Assembly (NCBI GenBank): GCA_020630435.1
Contig: JAHDBJ010000006.1
Coordinates: forward strand, 1 to 64,000
Length of the DNA stretch: 64,000 nucleotides
DNA from: Saprospiraceae bacterium
Lineage (GTDB): Bacteria > Bacteroidota > Bacteroidia > Chitinophagales > Saprospiraceae
Direction of reading: 5' to 3'
Under the pieces are notes generated by a model. It did no database searches. It was not told the origin of the DNA and saw only the letters and a program-made list of their open reading frames with translations. A program made the position numbers and the translations under genes. Below, one piece after another: positions 27,984 to 37,675 of the stretch. The first letter of the stretch is position 1; each line of letters starts with the position of its first letter.

Positions 27984-29111
27984 CTAAAACATAGTTAAAA
28001 CAAATGTTTCTCCTAGCCAGTGGTATGTTCCTTGTAATATTCCTGCTGCCCCATCTTTATCGCTTGCGCTAATTTTATAGAATTTATTTTTCTTTACTTT
28101 TAAATAAGCATCAATCGTATCCCCATTTTTATTAATGGCAACTGCTTTTCCATCACAATCTCCAGTTGCTGCTGATTTATATACATTTTTAGAGATAGCA
28201 ATATTGATGTATGTAGGATATTTTTTCCAAAATAACCATTGTTTTTTATAAGACTTTAATTCAGCCTTTACATAACGTCCAAAGAACCAAGGGAATGAAT
28301 TATTTTTAATTTCTAATAAAAACTTGGTTCTATATTTTTTACCATCAACCGTTTTATACTTTGTATCTGATACTATCTTATTTTGAACACAATTGCTCGT
28401 TCCTGAACTTAATGTGGGGTAATCAATAATTTGAATATTCGGTACTTGGTTAATTTGTTTTACACTAGGATTATTTCTCAAAAAATTAAGTGTTCCAAGA
28501 TCCCCATCTGTAATTGTATAATTTCCTCCATCAGGCATTAATTTACTAATTGCTCCTGCAACAATAATCTCTGCATTAGGACTTAGCACTGCTCTGAAAA
28601 ATTCAGGTCCAGCATAAGCATATTGATCAGTTGGATCATTTCTATCGTCCAATGTTTCATTTTGTAAAAACTTTTCCTCTAGAGAAACAACCATAGCACG
28701 TAACGAAGAAAAGCCTATTTTTGCCTCAAATGCCTCATTTGTAAGAGAAGGGTTAATATTCATCCTATCAACTTCTGTTTCACTAAATCCTGAAACACTT
28801 GTCTGAATCTCTGTTAATAAAGCATCTTCTGCTTGTTCTAGGAGTGTAAGTGTTTGAGAAGCGGCATCTTCTGAAGCAAAACGAAGTGCATTAAGGCTTC
28901 GATCTATAGAAATGCTTCGATATGGTATCTGATCTATGTAAGTTAGTGCTTCACTTGGATCAACGACTCCATCTCCCATTTCAATCGCAGCTCGCTGAAT
29001 TCTTTCTTCTGTTTGAAAATCATTTTCAAATACACTTTCTTTTTCACAACCTGTAATTAAAACCCCAATCATCAAGGTAAATAGAGGGACTAAGAATTTA
29101 AATTTTATCAT
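27984..29111 (-). CDS. Hypothetical lipoprotein sharing a C-terminal domain with the PKD lipoprotein
   Basis: A 375-residue lipoprotein with lipobox LITGC, then EKES. The first ~230 residues are mostly helical and acidic with no known motif. Residues from about 250 onward (KKYRTKFLLEIKNNSFPWFFG, AELKSYKKQWLFWKKY, ISKNVYKSAATGDCDG) match, in order and spacing, the C-terminus of the 23895-25580 lipoprotein. This suggests a beta-rich carbohydrate- or surface-binding module. The function is unknown. Confidence 0.75.
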   Translation of the reverse strand: MIKFKFLVPLFTLMIGVLITGCEKESVFENDFQTEERIQRAAIEMGDGVVDPSEALTYIDQIPYRSISIDRSLNALRFASEDAASQTLTLLEQAEDALLTEIQTSVSGFSETEVDRMNINPSLTNEAFEAKIGFSSLRAMVVSLEEKFLQNETLDDRNDPTDQYAYAGPEFFRAVLSPNAEIIVAGAISKLMPDGGNYTITDGDLGTLNFLRNNPSVKQINQVPNIQIIDYPTLSSGTSNCVQNKIVSDTKYKTVDGKKYRTKFLLEIKNNSFPWFFGRYVKAELKSYKKQWLFWKKYPTYINIAISKNVYKSAATGDCDGKAVAINKNGDTIDAYLKVKKNKFYKISASDKDGAAGILQGTYHWLGETFVLTMF

Positions 29112-29457
29112 TATTATTAATTTTTGAATATACCTTTCTTTGAGCTATTATAATTGTTGATAGTCTATTGGTATATATATTCTTTTATTTTTTATAGAAA
29201 TGATATAAGCACCTACCCCTATATAATCAATCACAACAATATATGATAGGTGCATTATATCAAGTTCATGGTGTTAAGCACCCCCAATCTTCAATCACAA
29301 TTAATAAAAAGGGTGCTAGTGAAATCAATTTTCTTCTTTTAATTTTTGCTTGAAGCAATTTATTTTACATCTACTTTTTGAGGGAAAATACACCCACACC
29401 TGAAAAACTTAAACCAAAATCCGGGCATGGGTGTAATATATTTTAACAAGTCATTTT
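29112..29457. other. Spacer with three consecutive hairpins
   Basis: A 346-bp gap. Hairpins are: GCACCTA (29209-29215 area) with TAGGTGC (29247-29253 area); AGCACCC (29278-29284) with GGGTGCT (29311-29317); and ACACCCA (29390-29396) with TGGGTGT (29428-29434). The last is the terminator of the next gene. The first two may be remnants of similar terminators after lost gene copies. Confidence 0.5.
29390..29434 (-). terminator. Terminator-like hairpin after M12-like protease 1
   Basis: Stem ACACCCA/TGGGTGT with a further inner CC/GG, followed on the minus strand by ATTTTCC. The same sequence with only a few changes recurs at 31784-31828 behind the paralogous gene. Confidence 0.65.
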
Positions 29458-31572
29458 TTATTTGACTATTGATAGTTTTTGAATGTGTATCACTTCATTA
29501 TTATGCTTCACTTGAACTAAGTAAAGACCTGTCGGAGTTTCTTCTAAAGGCATCTCAAGTATCGTTGCATCTCCGTTGAAGTGCTGTTGTCTTACTAATT
29601 GCCCTGTAGCAGCATATAAGTTGACTTCTACCTCTCCTTCAACAAGCTGGTCGAGTTTAATATTCACAACATCTCTTGCTGGGTTTGGATATACATTCAA
29701 AGATATTCCTGCTTCATTCGCTTCCCTTTTAGCTGTTCTACAAGCATATGGATAACAGCAGTTTACTGTAAAATTCTTCAACTTCTCTGTCCATACTCTA
29801 CACTCATTAAGATTCATTGTTGCTAACTTAATTCTATACTCGTAGCCTTCATAGAAGTATATACCATTCGCAGCAAATAAATCCGTTAAATTTTCGACGC
29901 CAACTGTTTCATAAGTCCATCCGATGCTACCATACCAAGAGAATGAACCGCCTCCAAGTGGTCTTCTCCATGCTGAAAGATGGAATCTATTTTCTCCTGT
30001 AGATGCCGTCCCATCTAGGTATATATCGCTTCCTCCACAGAAAGCTGTTTTTGGTGTGCCACTTGCATTTTCAAAGTGGAATTCTGGATTGGTATTAAAT
30101 GTTGGAACTGGAATTCTTTTCTCTCTCCATGAATAACAGCAATCTTGCCAGATACCATGTTTGATATAATAACGTTTGCTCTGGTCTAACCAACTAAACG
30201 TAGCGCTTATTCCACTCTTAGGAGACCCCACTTGCCCAACAGTATTCGCACCTGAAACTTCTCCTTGTGTATCTGTTTCCATCAATCCCCACCAATGATT
30301 TGCAGGATCTAAATCATTCGCTGTTACTGTTACACTCCAGTTTCCATTATTACAGCTTGTTGTAATTGTGAAATTTGGAGAATCTGAATCATCACAATCT
30401 TTCTTAATAATGCAACTTTTATCCATCATTTTATCATGAACATTCGATACCGTACTTGGATGCCAAGGTGTTCCTGAACCATAAAAATAAGGCCCGCTAA
30501 TATTACCGTGATTAATACCCACTCCGATATTATGTCCAATTTCATGTGCTAGTGTTTTACCTCCATGATTATACTGTACTAAATTCGTATTTCTATATCC
30601 ACAAGCTCCATTAATTAAATTTGCCATACCTCCTATATTTCCAATACAAAGTGCTCCTCTTAAATCACTACCAGAGAATAATGAAACAACATCGCCATCT
30701 GGTTTTTGCGAGCTTAACGCAAATACTTGGTTACCTACAAAAGCATCGATTCTACTATTGTTAAATATACATTTAGGAATAGGGAAAAAAGAATTATTTA
30801 CTGTTTCAATAACTATATCTACAAGTTGCAAATCTACACGCATATCACATGAGATATAATAATTAGCAGCACTAGCAGCTCTACTGATTAGAGTACTTTC
30901 TACACTAGAAACACTGTATCCTTTATACTGAAAAAATTCGTAGTCAGACGCTAATCCTAATTCTATACAGAATAAACCATCAAAACTACTGCTTCTTTTT
31001 ATAAGATCATCATCTAATTCTTCATTTACATTGTCTTCTGTAAGTAGGCATTGCTCGTCTGAATCATAAAAAACAGGTGTTACTGATGCTTTATAATCCA
31101 CAACTTTCCCTCCTACATTTTTGACAATCTCTATCTCTGTTTTTTCATTTGCTCTGGAGATATAAAATTGTCCATCCTCTCTTAGAATAAGTGTAGTAAA
31201 ATCATCATCATTATCTTTCTTACCTCCTCGATAAACTAGATATGAATGCTCTACTTTTCTTTGTCCTCCTACTTTTAATGTTAGTTTATTAGCTATCTCT
31301 ATTTTTTCTAAATTGTAACTATCTGTTGTTTTTCCTGATACTACGTTAAGTGCTATCTTCTCTGTCCCTGTTTTTACTGCGGTTGATAATTTTTCTAACT
31401 GTGAAATTATTTCTATTGACTCTACTTTTTGTTGACTTATTTGATTTGATTTCAGATTACTTAAAGAGGTCAAATTAAGGTTAAAATTTTCTTGACTAAA
31501 AGTAATAAGTGGTATAAAAACACTTATTAAGATTATGATTAAATTTTTCATTTTCATTTTTATTTTTGACAC
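29458..31572 (-). CDS. Secreted M12-like zinc metalloprotease with T9SS domain, paralogue 1
   Basis: A 704-residue protein: signal peptide (about 8-27), ~170-residue pro-region, then a metzincin-type catalytic domain. The domain contains VVSLFSGSDLRG, H343-E-I-G-H347, a third His at 355 (HEIGHNIGVGINH) and the Met-turn-like KMMDKSC near 381-387. Residues about 400-620 form a module (ANHWWGLMETDTQGEVSG, YYIKHGIWQ, FHLSAWRRP, SWYGSIGWT) also present in the next two proteases. The last ~80 residues (YPNPARDVVNIKLD...LYLVQVKHNNEVIHIQKLSI) are a type A T9SS tail. Confidence 0.88.
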   Translation of the reverse strand: MSKIKMKMKNLIIILISVFIPLITFSQENFNLNLTSLSNLKSNQISQQKVESIEIISQLEKLSTAVKTGTEKIALNVVSGKTTDSYNLEKIEIANKLTLKVGGQRKVEHSYLVYRGGKKDNDDDFTTLILREDGQFYISRANEKTEIEIVKNVGGKVVDYKASVTPVFYDSDEQCLLTEDNVNEELDDDLIKRSSSFDGLFCIELGLASDYEFFQYKGYSVSSVESTLISRAASAANYYISCDMRVDLQLVDIVIETVNNSFFPIPKCIFNNSRIDAFVGNQVFALSSQKPDGDVVSLFSGSDLRGALCIGNIGGMANLINGACGYRNTNLVQYNHGGKTLAHEIGHNIGVGINHGNISGPYFYGSGTPWHPSTVSNVHDKMMDKSCIIKKDCDDSDSPNFTITTSCNNGNWSVTVTANDLDPANHWWGLMETDTQGEVSGANTVGQVGSPKSGISATFSWLDQSKRYYIKHGIWQDCCYSWREKRIPVPTFNTNPEFHFENASGTPKTAFCGGSDIYLDGTASTGENRFHLSAWRRPLGGGSFSWYGSIGWTYETVGVENLTDLFAANGIYFYEGYEYRIKLATMNLNECRVWTEKLKNFTVNCCYPYACRTAKREANEAGISLNVYPNPARDVVNIKLDQLVEGEVEVNLYAATGQLVRQQHFNGDATILEMPLEETPTGLYLVQVKHNNEVIHIQKLSIVK

Positions 31573-31783
31573 AACATTTCTACCTATATCGCCTACGATA
31601 TACTGTAATGTTATGTGTTGTTAGTTATTAAGAATTTGCTGATTTAAATTTGTTTGTAGCTACATTATATAAATGATTTTTTGATACAAACGTGACTATT
31701 TTTTAGTACTTTTTTTTGATTTTTTTTATAAAAAAATATGCCTCTATTATACACTAAAAATCTTACTTTATAGTATAGAAAAT

Positions 31784-31828
31784 ACACCCACACCTGAAAA
31801 ACTTAAACCAAAATCCGGGTATGGGTGT
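31784..31828 (-). terminator. Terminator-like hairpin after M12-like protease 2
   Basis: Stem ACACCCA (31784-31790) with TGGGTGT (31822-31828), and the same loop as the hairpin behind paralogue 1. The minus-strand tail reads ATTTTCTATAC. The identity continues into the T9SS-coding 3' ends of both genes. Confidence 0.65.
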
Positions 31829-31851
31829 CCTATATTTTAACAAGTCATTTT

Positions 31852-33942
31852 TTATTTGACTATTGATAATTTTTGAATGTGTATCACTTCATTATTATGT
31901 TTCACTTGAACTAAATAAAGACCTGTTGGAGTTTCTTCTAAAGGAATCTCAATTGCGCTTGTTTCTCCACTAAAGCTTTTTTGTGTTACTAGTTCTCCAG
32001 TAGTAGAATATAAATTGAACACTAAGTCTCCTTTAATAATATGGTCTAGTTTAATATTTACTATATCACTTGCGGGATTTGGATATACTTCCGTTTTGTT
32101 TATTCTTCTTTTAGCTGTTCTACAGGCATACGGATAACAACAATTTAAGACCGTAAAATTATTTAGCTCTTCTGTCCATACTCTACACTCGTTGAGGTTC
32201 ATGGTTGCCAACTTAATTCTATATTCATAACCTTCATAAAAATACATACCATCTGCAGCAAATAAATCCGTTAGGTTCTCAATACCGACTGTACCATTTG
32301 TCCATCCAATACTACCATACCATGAAAATGAACTACTACTAAATGGTCTTCTCCACGCTGAAAGATGAAATTTATTTTCTCCTGTTGATGCTGTACCATC
32401 TAAATATATATCATCCTCTCCACAGAACGATGTTTTTGTTGTACCACTTGCATTTTCAAAATGAAACTCTGGGTTAGTATTGAATACAGGAACAGCAATC
32501 CTTTTCTCCTTCCATGAATAACAGCAATCTTCCCAAATACCGTGTTTGATGTAGTAACGTTTGCTTTGATCTAACCCTTCGAATGTAGCACTTATCCCAC
32601 TTTTAGGAGTTCCTATTTGTTCAATTGTATTCCCATTTGAAATTGCTCCTTGTGTATCTGTTACCATTAACCCCCACCAATGGTTCGCAGGATCTTGATC
32701 ATTTGCAGTTACAGTTACCGTCCAGTTTCCATCATTACAGCTTGTGGAAATTGTAAAGTTTGGCGAATCTGATTCATCACAGTCTTTTTTAATAATACAA
32801 TCTTTATCCATCATTTTATCATGTACTTTATCGATTGTATTTGGATGCCAAATTGGTGTAACATCACCATAAAAATAACCATTCGGTATATTACCATGAT
32901 TAATCCCTATCCCGATATTATGTCCAACTTCATGTGCCCAAGTATAACCACCATTATCATACTCTACCAAGTTGGTTCTTCTATATCCGCAAGCACCATT
33001 AATTAAATTTGCCATTCCTCCTATATTATTAATACATAATGCTCCACGCAATTCAGAACCTGAAAAGAGTGTAAGTACATCACCTAAAGGTCTATATGGG
33101 CTTGAAGCAAATACTTGATTACCAACAAAAGCATCAATTCTACTATTGTTGAAAAAACATTTAGGAATATTAAAAAATGCATCATTTGATGTTTCAATAA
33201 CCATATCGATCAAGGTTGTATGTACTCTCATATCACAATCAATATATAGATTGTGAACAGTAGCCGCCCTATCCAGTAAAGTATTCTCAACAATGGAAGT
33301 ACTAAATCCTTTATATTGATAAAACTCGTAATCACAAGCAACACCTAATTCTATATAAAATAATCCATCAAAATTATCTCCCATCTTCTTAACTTTATCT
33401 CTACCATCATCATCAATGTGATCTTCATTTAAGTGACATTTTTCGTCATCATCATTAGAAATAAATTCAATAAAATAGTTGTATACAGGAACGCTTAAAC
33501 CTTCTACATTTTTGATTAATGAAATACTTGATGATTTTGTTTTTTTAGAAAAGTATAATTGTCCATCTTCTCTTAGAATAACAGTCGTCATATCTTCTTT
33601 GTCTTTCCCATCCATTCCTCGATAAATAAAATAGGAATGTTCTGTTCTTTTCCTATTCCCGATTTTTAGAGTCATTTTAGGAGCAACACTTACTCTTTTC
33701 ATATCATAGCTCTTTGTCGTTTTACCAGATACTACGTTTAATTTTATTACTTCTTCCGAACCTCTGGCAACTTCTCCTATATTTTCTAATTGTTTTATAA
33801 CCTCTTCAGACTCCAATTTTCTGTTGACTACGTTCTCTTGTCTTGTATTATCAAATTGTGATAAATCAAGAGTTATGCTTTTTTGTGCAAATGTTAAAGA
33901 TGGTATGAGAATACCAATGATAACAAGGAATAAATTTTTCAT
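31852..33942 (-). CDS. Secreted M12-like zinc metalloprotease with T9SS domain, paralogue 2
   Basis: A 696-residue paralogue of the preceding gene with the same layout: signal peptide (cleavage near TFAQK), pro-region, catalytic HEVGHNIGIGINH and the Met-turn-like KMMDKDC. Then come the shared module (ANHWWGLMVTDTQGAISN, YYIKHGIWE, FHLSAWRRP) and a T9SS tail ending IHIQKLSIVK. The two proteins agree closely in the module and tail and less in the pro-region. This indicates tandem duplication followed by divergence of the N-terminal half. Confidence 0.88.
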   Translation of the reverse strand: MKNLFLVIIGILIPSLTFAQKSITLDLSQFDNTRQENVVNRKLESEEVIKQLENIGEVARGSEEVIKLNVVSGKTTKSYDMKRVSVAPKMTLKIGNRKRTEHSYFIYRGMDGKDKEDMTTVILREDGQLYFSKKTKSSSISLIKNVEGLSVPVYNYFIEFISNDDDEKCHLNEDHIDDDGRDKVKKMGDNFDGLFYIELGVACDYEFYQYKGFSTSIVENTLLDRAATVHNLYIDCDMRVHTTLIDMVIETSNDAFFNIPKCFFNNSRIDAFVGNQVFASSPYRPLGDVLTLFSGSELRGALCINNIGGMANLINGACGYRRTNLVEYDNGGYTWAHEVGHNIGIGINHGNIPNGYFYGDVTPIWHPNTIDKVHDKMMDKDCIIKKDCDESDSPNFTISTSCNDGNWTVTVTANDQDPANHWWGLMVTDTQGAISNGNTIEQIGTPKSGISATFEGLDQSKRYYIKHGIWEDCCYSWKEKRIAVPVFNTNPEFHFENASGTTKTSFCGEDDIYLDGTASTGENKFHLSAWRRPFSSSSFSWYGSIGWTNGTVGIENLTDLFAADGMYFYEGYEYRIKLATMNLNECRVWTEELNNFTVLNCCYPYACRTAKRRINKTEVYPNPASDIVNIKLDHIIKGDLVFNLYSTTGELVTQKSFSGETSAIEIPLEETPTGLYLVQVKHNNEVIHIQKLSIVK

Positions 33943-34242
33943 TTTTAAATTTTAGTTAGTACATCTCCATGCTATCTCTTTACTGGATAGCCTAAAATGT
34001 CCTAAATGAGTGAATGAATTATTGAAAAAATTTTGATTGTCTTAGAATAAAAATCCTAGTACATTCATTGTTATACTTATTTTTTTGCTAGGGGCATTCC
34101 TATATTACAATAGTTTATTTAGGATGCTAATATTAAATAGTTTTGTTAATTATCGTTTTCTTCCATCTTATGTAGGAAAAGCATCCGCACCTAAAAAATT
34201 TAATATGATGATTAGGTACGAATGCTAAAAATTCCTGTATAT
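33943..34242. other. Spacer between protease genes
   Basis: A 300-bp gap holding the M4 protease terminator hairpin (34181-34225) and, upstream of paralogue 2, a short stem GCTATC/GATAGC near 33971-33991. Nothing else is recognisable. Confidence 0.5.
34181..34225 (-). terminator. Terminator-like hairpin after the M4 protease
   Basis: GCATCCGCACCTAA (34181-34194) pairs imperfectly with TTAGGTACGAATGC (34212-34225), and the minus strand continues TTTTCC. It occupies the same place relative to the stop codon as the hairpins behind the two M12-like genes. Confidence 0.6.
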
Positions 34243-37200
34243 CTATTTTATAATAGATAGTTTCTGAGTATGTAATACGTTTTTGTCATCATTGATTTGA
34301 ACAAGATATAGTCCTGATGGAATATTTGTAAGTGCTAAATCAAACTGTTGACCAAGTATATTAAGATTACGTTGATAAATCCTTTTTCCTGTTAATGTGA
34401 ATATATTTACTGTTAGATTTTCAGCATCTACATTTCTTAAACTGATATTTACAATATCGTTTGCAGGATTTGGAAATACTTTAAAAGATGATATAGAGTT
34501 TATTTCTCTTTTTCTTATAGGTTCTAATTCACTTACTTCTGTACCTATTTCGATCCCCCCTCCTTTTACTACATTATGATAAGAAGTTTCCAGTTGACGA
34601 ATATGTTCTAAAGATCCCTTTGCAGTTTTTTCTGCTACTTCTTTTATTCCTCCAACTCCAGAAAATTTACCTTGTTGAATATAGAATACAGATTCTTCAT
34701 AAACATAATTACTACAAGCTCCTTCTACATAATGAACCATCTTATAGTAAGAATCTTTAGCTAAGTTGTTGAAAGTAACAGATGCTGTACCCACACTTGT
34801 TTTATAGTCAACCCAAGACCATGAACCACTAGCAGATGTACTTTTAAGTAAAAACCACCAGTTATTATGGTCAAATCCATTTGAACAAGATGATAAACTT
34901 AAGTTAAAGGTTGAGCTATTGGAGCTACCACTTGTATTGTAATAAAAACATGCTACAGGATCACAACATTCTACTGTAAATGTATGTAATACTTCTGTCC
35001 AAACTCGACATTGAGATGGATTTGCGGTGGCTAATTTAATTTTGTATTCATAGCCTTGAGTGAATGTCATTCCTCCTGCTCCAAATAAGTCTGTCAGGTT
35101 TTCTACTTCTACAGTTTCATAAGTCCACCCAATACTCCCATACCAAGAAAATGAACCTCCACCAATTGGTTTTCTCCAAGCAGATAAATGAAATCTATTT
35201 TCTCCTGTTGATGCTGTTCCATCAAGATAAATATCTTCTCCATTACAGAATGATGTTTTCGAAACCCCTGCTGAATTCTCAAAATGAAACACAGGATTAG
35301 TTTCAAATGTAGGCACAGGAATTCTCTTTTCTCTCCACGAATAACATCCATTTTGCCAAATGCCATGCTTGATGTAATAACGTTTACTTATATCTAACCA
35401 ACTAAATGAAGCGGTTAACCCTCCTTGAATTGGGCCTACTTGTCCTATAGTATTTGCATCAGATACCTCTCCTTGTGTATCTGTCTCCATCAAGCCCCAC
35501 CAATGGTTTGCAGGATCAAAGTCATCTGCAATTACATTAACTTGCCAATTCCCATTATGACAATTGATCTCAACTGTAAAATCAGCTGAATCTGAGGTAT
35601 CACAACAATTTTCTTTTCGTTCGCCAATTCCTACAGCATGAAAGGCATTTTGAGTAGATCGGTGTTGTGTGGAGCAGTATCCAAAAATATCAATCGCAGA
35701 TTCAATCGCTAAATCACGAGCATGTTTGTATTTTGATTTATTCCAAAGGTAGACAGTTTCCATACGATAAATAATCTGAGCTGCATCCTGTATACCAATG
35801 CCGTTTACAGAATAATTATCTCCATTATCATTCGTTCCTATTCCTCCTTCAGTTAATAAATAGAACATAAAATTCAATACACCACTATTTGTATGTACAC
35901 CACAATAGTCATTTGATTGACTAGGTATAATACAAATACCTCCATCCCAAAAGTCGCCTTTATAGGTATCTGGTTGTCCCTCTGAATTCGGATTACTCAT
36001 ACTTCTAAGTGGGCCTCCTATTTCCTCTGCTAATTCCCAAGTAGATTTAGAAGGGTCTGCAAAACGTTCCACACAAGCACCCCATATATCTGATAGGCCT
36101 TCATTCAATGCTCCATATTGGCGGGCATATACTAAATCTGCTGTATGTTCACAAACAGCATGTCCAATCTCATGAGCTACAATATCAATTGAAGTTAATA
36201 TATCAAATACATTTCCATCACCATATGTCATTCTTTGACCATCCCAGAAAGCATTATCGAAGCTATTCCCAAAATGAACAAAACTTTGTATAGCTGCACC
36301 ATTATCATCAAAACTATTTCTACCATGCTCATTTAAAAAATAGTCATAAGTCATTTCTGCTCCCCAGTGAGCATCTAAAGCCCCGTTATCTAGTTGAGCA
36401 TTATCCCACTCCGCATTTGTCCAACTATTGTCATTATCAATAAAGTCAACCGCATTCCCATAATTTACTCCAGTATTCATATCAAATGTAAGTACCCCAT
36501 TTCCTCTAGAATAGTCTCGTAATCTAAAACTTGCCCCCGTATCATCTGTCGTAATTGTCCGATTACCACTATATCGAGTAGAAGCTAATCCAATTGCATC
36601 TGTTACAAAGCTGCGTGCTTTTGTATAAATATCATTTTTAGTTTCTTTAGAAATACTTCCTGCTGTACACCCCTTATGGTGACAGTTTCTAATTCTGCTA
36701 TTTACAAATAAGATTTCTCCTGTATTTGCTGATACATAAATATCAGCTCTACTTATAGGCTCTGTTGCATAGACGTCAAATTTATAAGCTAACTCCGTCT
36801 CTTCAACATCGTCTCCTGGATTATCTAAATATACTAGCTCTCCCTTGGGAACACTTGCTGTTCTTGACTGTTGCCAAAGATATTCTTTTGCACCTATGTA
36901 ATTTATGGCTGCTGATAAAGCAACCGATTCTGATATCGATGCTGTTGAAGATGCTGTTGAAGCATCAGACATCTCACCTGTAATACTCTTTACAACTCCA
37001 TCTCTATCTAAATGAACGGTATAAGTAGAAAACTCTACTCTTATACCTTTATGATATTGTTGAAATTTCAAATGTTCAAAACCTAAATTATCTACTTTGG
37101 AATTTAGTAATACAAATTCATCATCTGACCTTGTTGCTAGTTGCTGTTCAAAAAGTTGATTTATTTCTCCTTTTTGGTAGGAATTAGTTTTATCAAATAC

Positions 37201-37323
37201 AATATGGTTTGGAATTCCATTTTCTGTTTGAGACAAAACTCTAGGTTGGCTTTTCTGGGCATAAGCCCCACAGAAGACAAATACTGTACAGCACAGCATT
37301 GCCCATCGTATTAAATTATTCAT
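34243..37323 (-). CDS. Secreted M4 (thermolysin-like) metalloprotease with T9SS domain
   Basis: A 1026-residue protein: signal peptide (about 7-22), FTP/PepSY-type pro-region to about 210, and an M4 catalytic domain with H384-E-I-G-H388 and the Glu ligand E408 in GALNEGLSD. GVHTNSGVLNFMFYL is the typical M4 second half. Residues about 580-790 carry the same module as the two M12-like proteases (ANHWWGLMETDTQGEVSD, YYIKHGIWQ, FHLSAWRKP). A second beta domain follows (NWWFLLKSTSASGSWSW), then a T9SS type A tail. The catalytic fold is unrelated to M12, so the module has moved between genes. Confidence 0.95.
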   Translation of the reverse strand: MNNLIRWAMLCCTVFVFCGAYAQKSQPRVLSQTENGIPNHIVFDKTNSYQKGEINQLFEQQLATRSDDEFVLLNSKVDNLGFEHLKFQQYHKGIRVEFSTYTVHLDRDGVVKSITGEMSDASTASSTASISESVALSAAINYIGAKEYLWQQSRTASVPKGELVYLDNPGDDVEETELAYKFDVYATEPISRADIYVSANTGEILFVNSRIRNCHHKGCTAGSISKETKNDIYTKARSFVTDAIGLASTRYSGNRTITTDDTGASFRLRDYSRGNGVLTFDMNTGVNYGNAVDFIDNDNSWTNAEWDNAQLDNGALDAHWGAEMTYDYFLNEHGRNSFDDNGAAIQSFVHFGNSFDNAFWDGQRMTYGDGNVFDILTSIDIVAHEIGHAVCEHTADLVYARQYGALNEGLSDIWGACVERFADPSKSTWELAEEIGGPLRSMSNPNSEGQPDTYKGDFWDGGICIIPSQSNDYCGVHTNSGVLNFMFYLLTEGGIGTNDNGDNYSVNGIGIQDAAQIIYRMETVYLWNKSKYKHARDLAIESAIDIFGYCSTQHRSTQNAFHAVGIGERKENCCDTSDSADFTVEINCHNGNWQVNVIADDFDPANHWWGLMETDTQGEVSDANTIGQVGPIQGGLTASFSWLDISKRYYIKHGIWQNGCYSWREKRIPVPTFETNPVFHFENSAGVSKTSFCNGEDIYLDGTASTGENRFHLSAWRKPIGGGSFSWYGSIGWTYETVEVENLTDLFGAGGMTFTQGYEYKIKLATANPSQCRVWTEVLHTFTVECCDPVACFYYNTSGSSNSSTFNLSLSSCSNGFDHNNWWFLLKSTSASGSWSWVDYKTSVGTASVTFNNLAKDSYYKMVHYVEGACSNYVYEESVFYIQQGKFSGVGGIKEVAEKTAKGSLEHIRQLETSYHNVVKGGGIEIGTEVSELEPIRKREINSISSFKVFPNPANDIVNISLRNVDAENLTVNIFTLTGKRIYQRNLNILGQQFDLALTNIPSGLYLVQINDDKNVLHTQKLSIIK

Positions 37324-37675
37324 CGTATTAAATTTTTATTTCCGAACTTACTCTATTCTCCAAAACTTTAACTACAACACGCAAACTCTTATACTTTTCT
37401 ATATACTATAGTAAAGTGTTAGGGATTATAATTATTGGATTTTTTAATCGTTTGGATGGCTTTTCAGATAATCGCCATTTTTTCTCCGGAGTGTTCATCG
37501 TTAATTTATACTACTAAAGATCTCTGCTTCGATTTCGTGACATTTTTTTAAGCTGAAAAAAAAAAATAAAAAAATGTGTCACACTACCTTATTTTTTCTC
37601 TTTATAGTGTCAAAATGGGATTTTTTTTAAAATATCTTTAGCTTTAAGCGTAATTAAGATTTTACATTTTAGCTT
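37324..37675. other. Divergent promoter region, M4 protease / ECF sigma factor
   Basis: A 352-bp spacer between divergent genes. It contains an imperfect inverted repeat TGTCACACTA ... TAGTGTCA (about 37575-37614) upstream of the sigma gene and otherwise homopolymeric A/T. I cannot assign promoter boxes with confidence. Confidence 0.4.
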
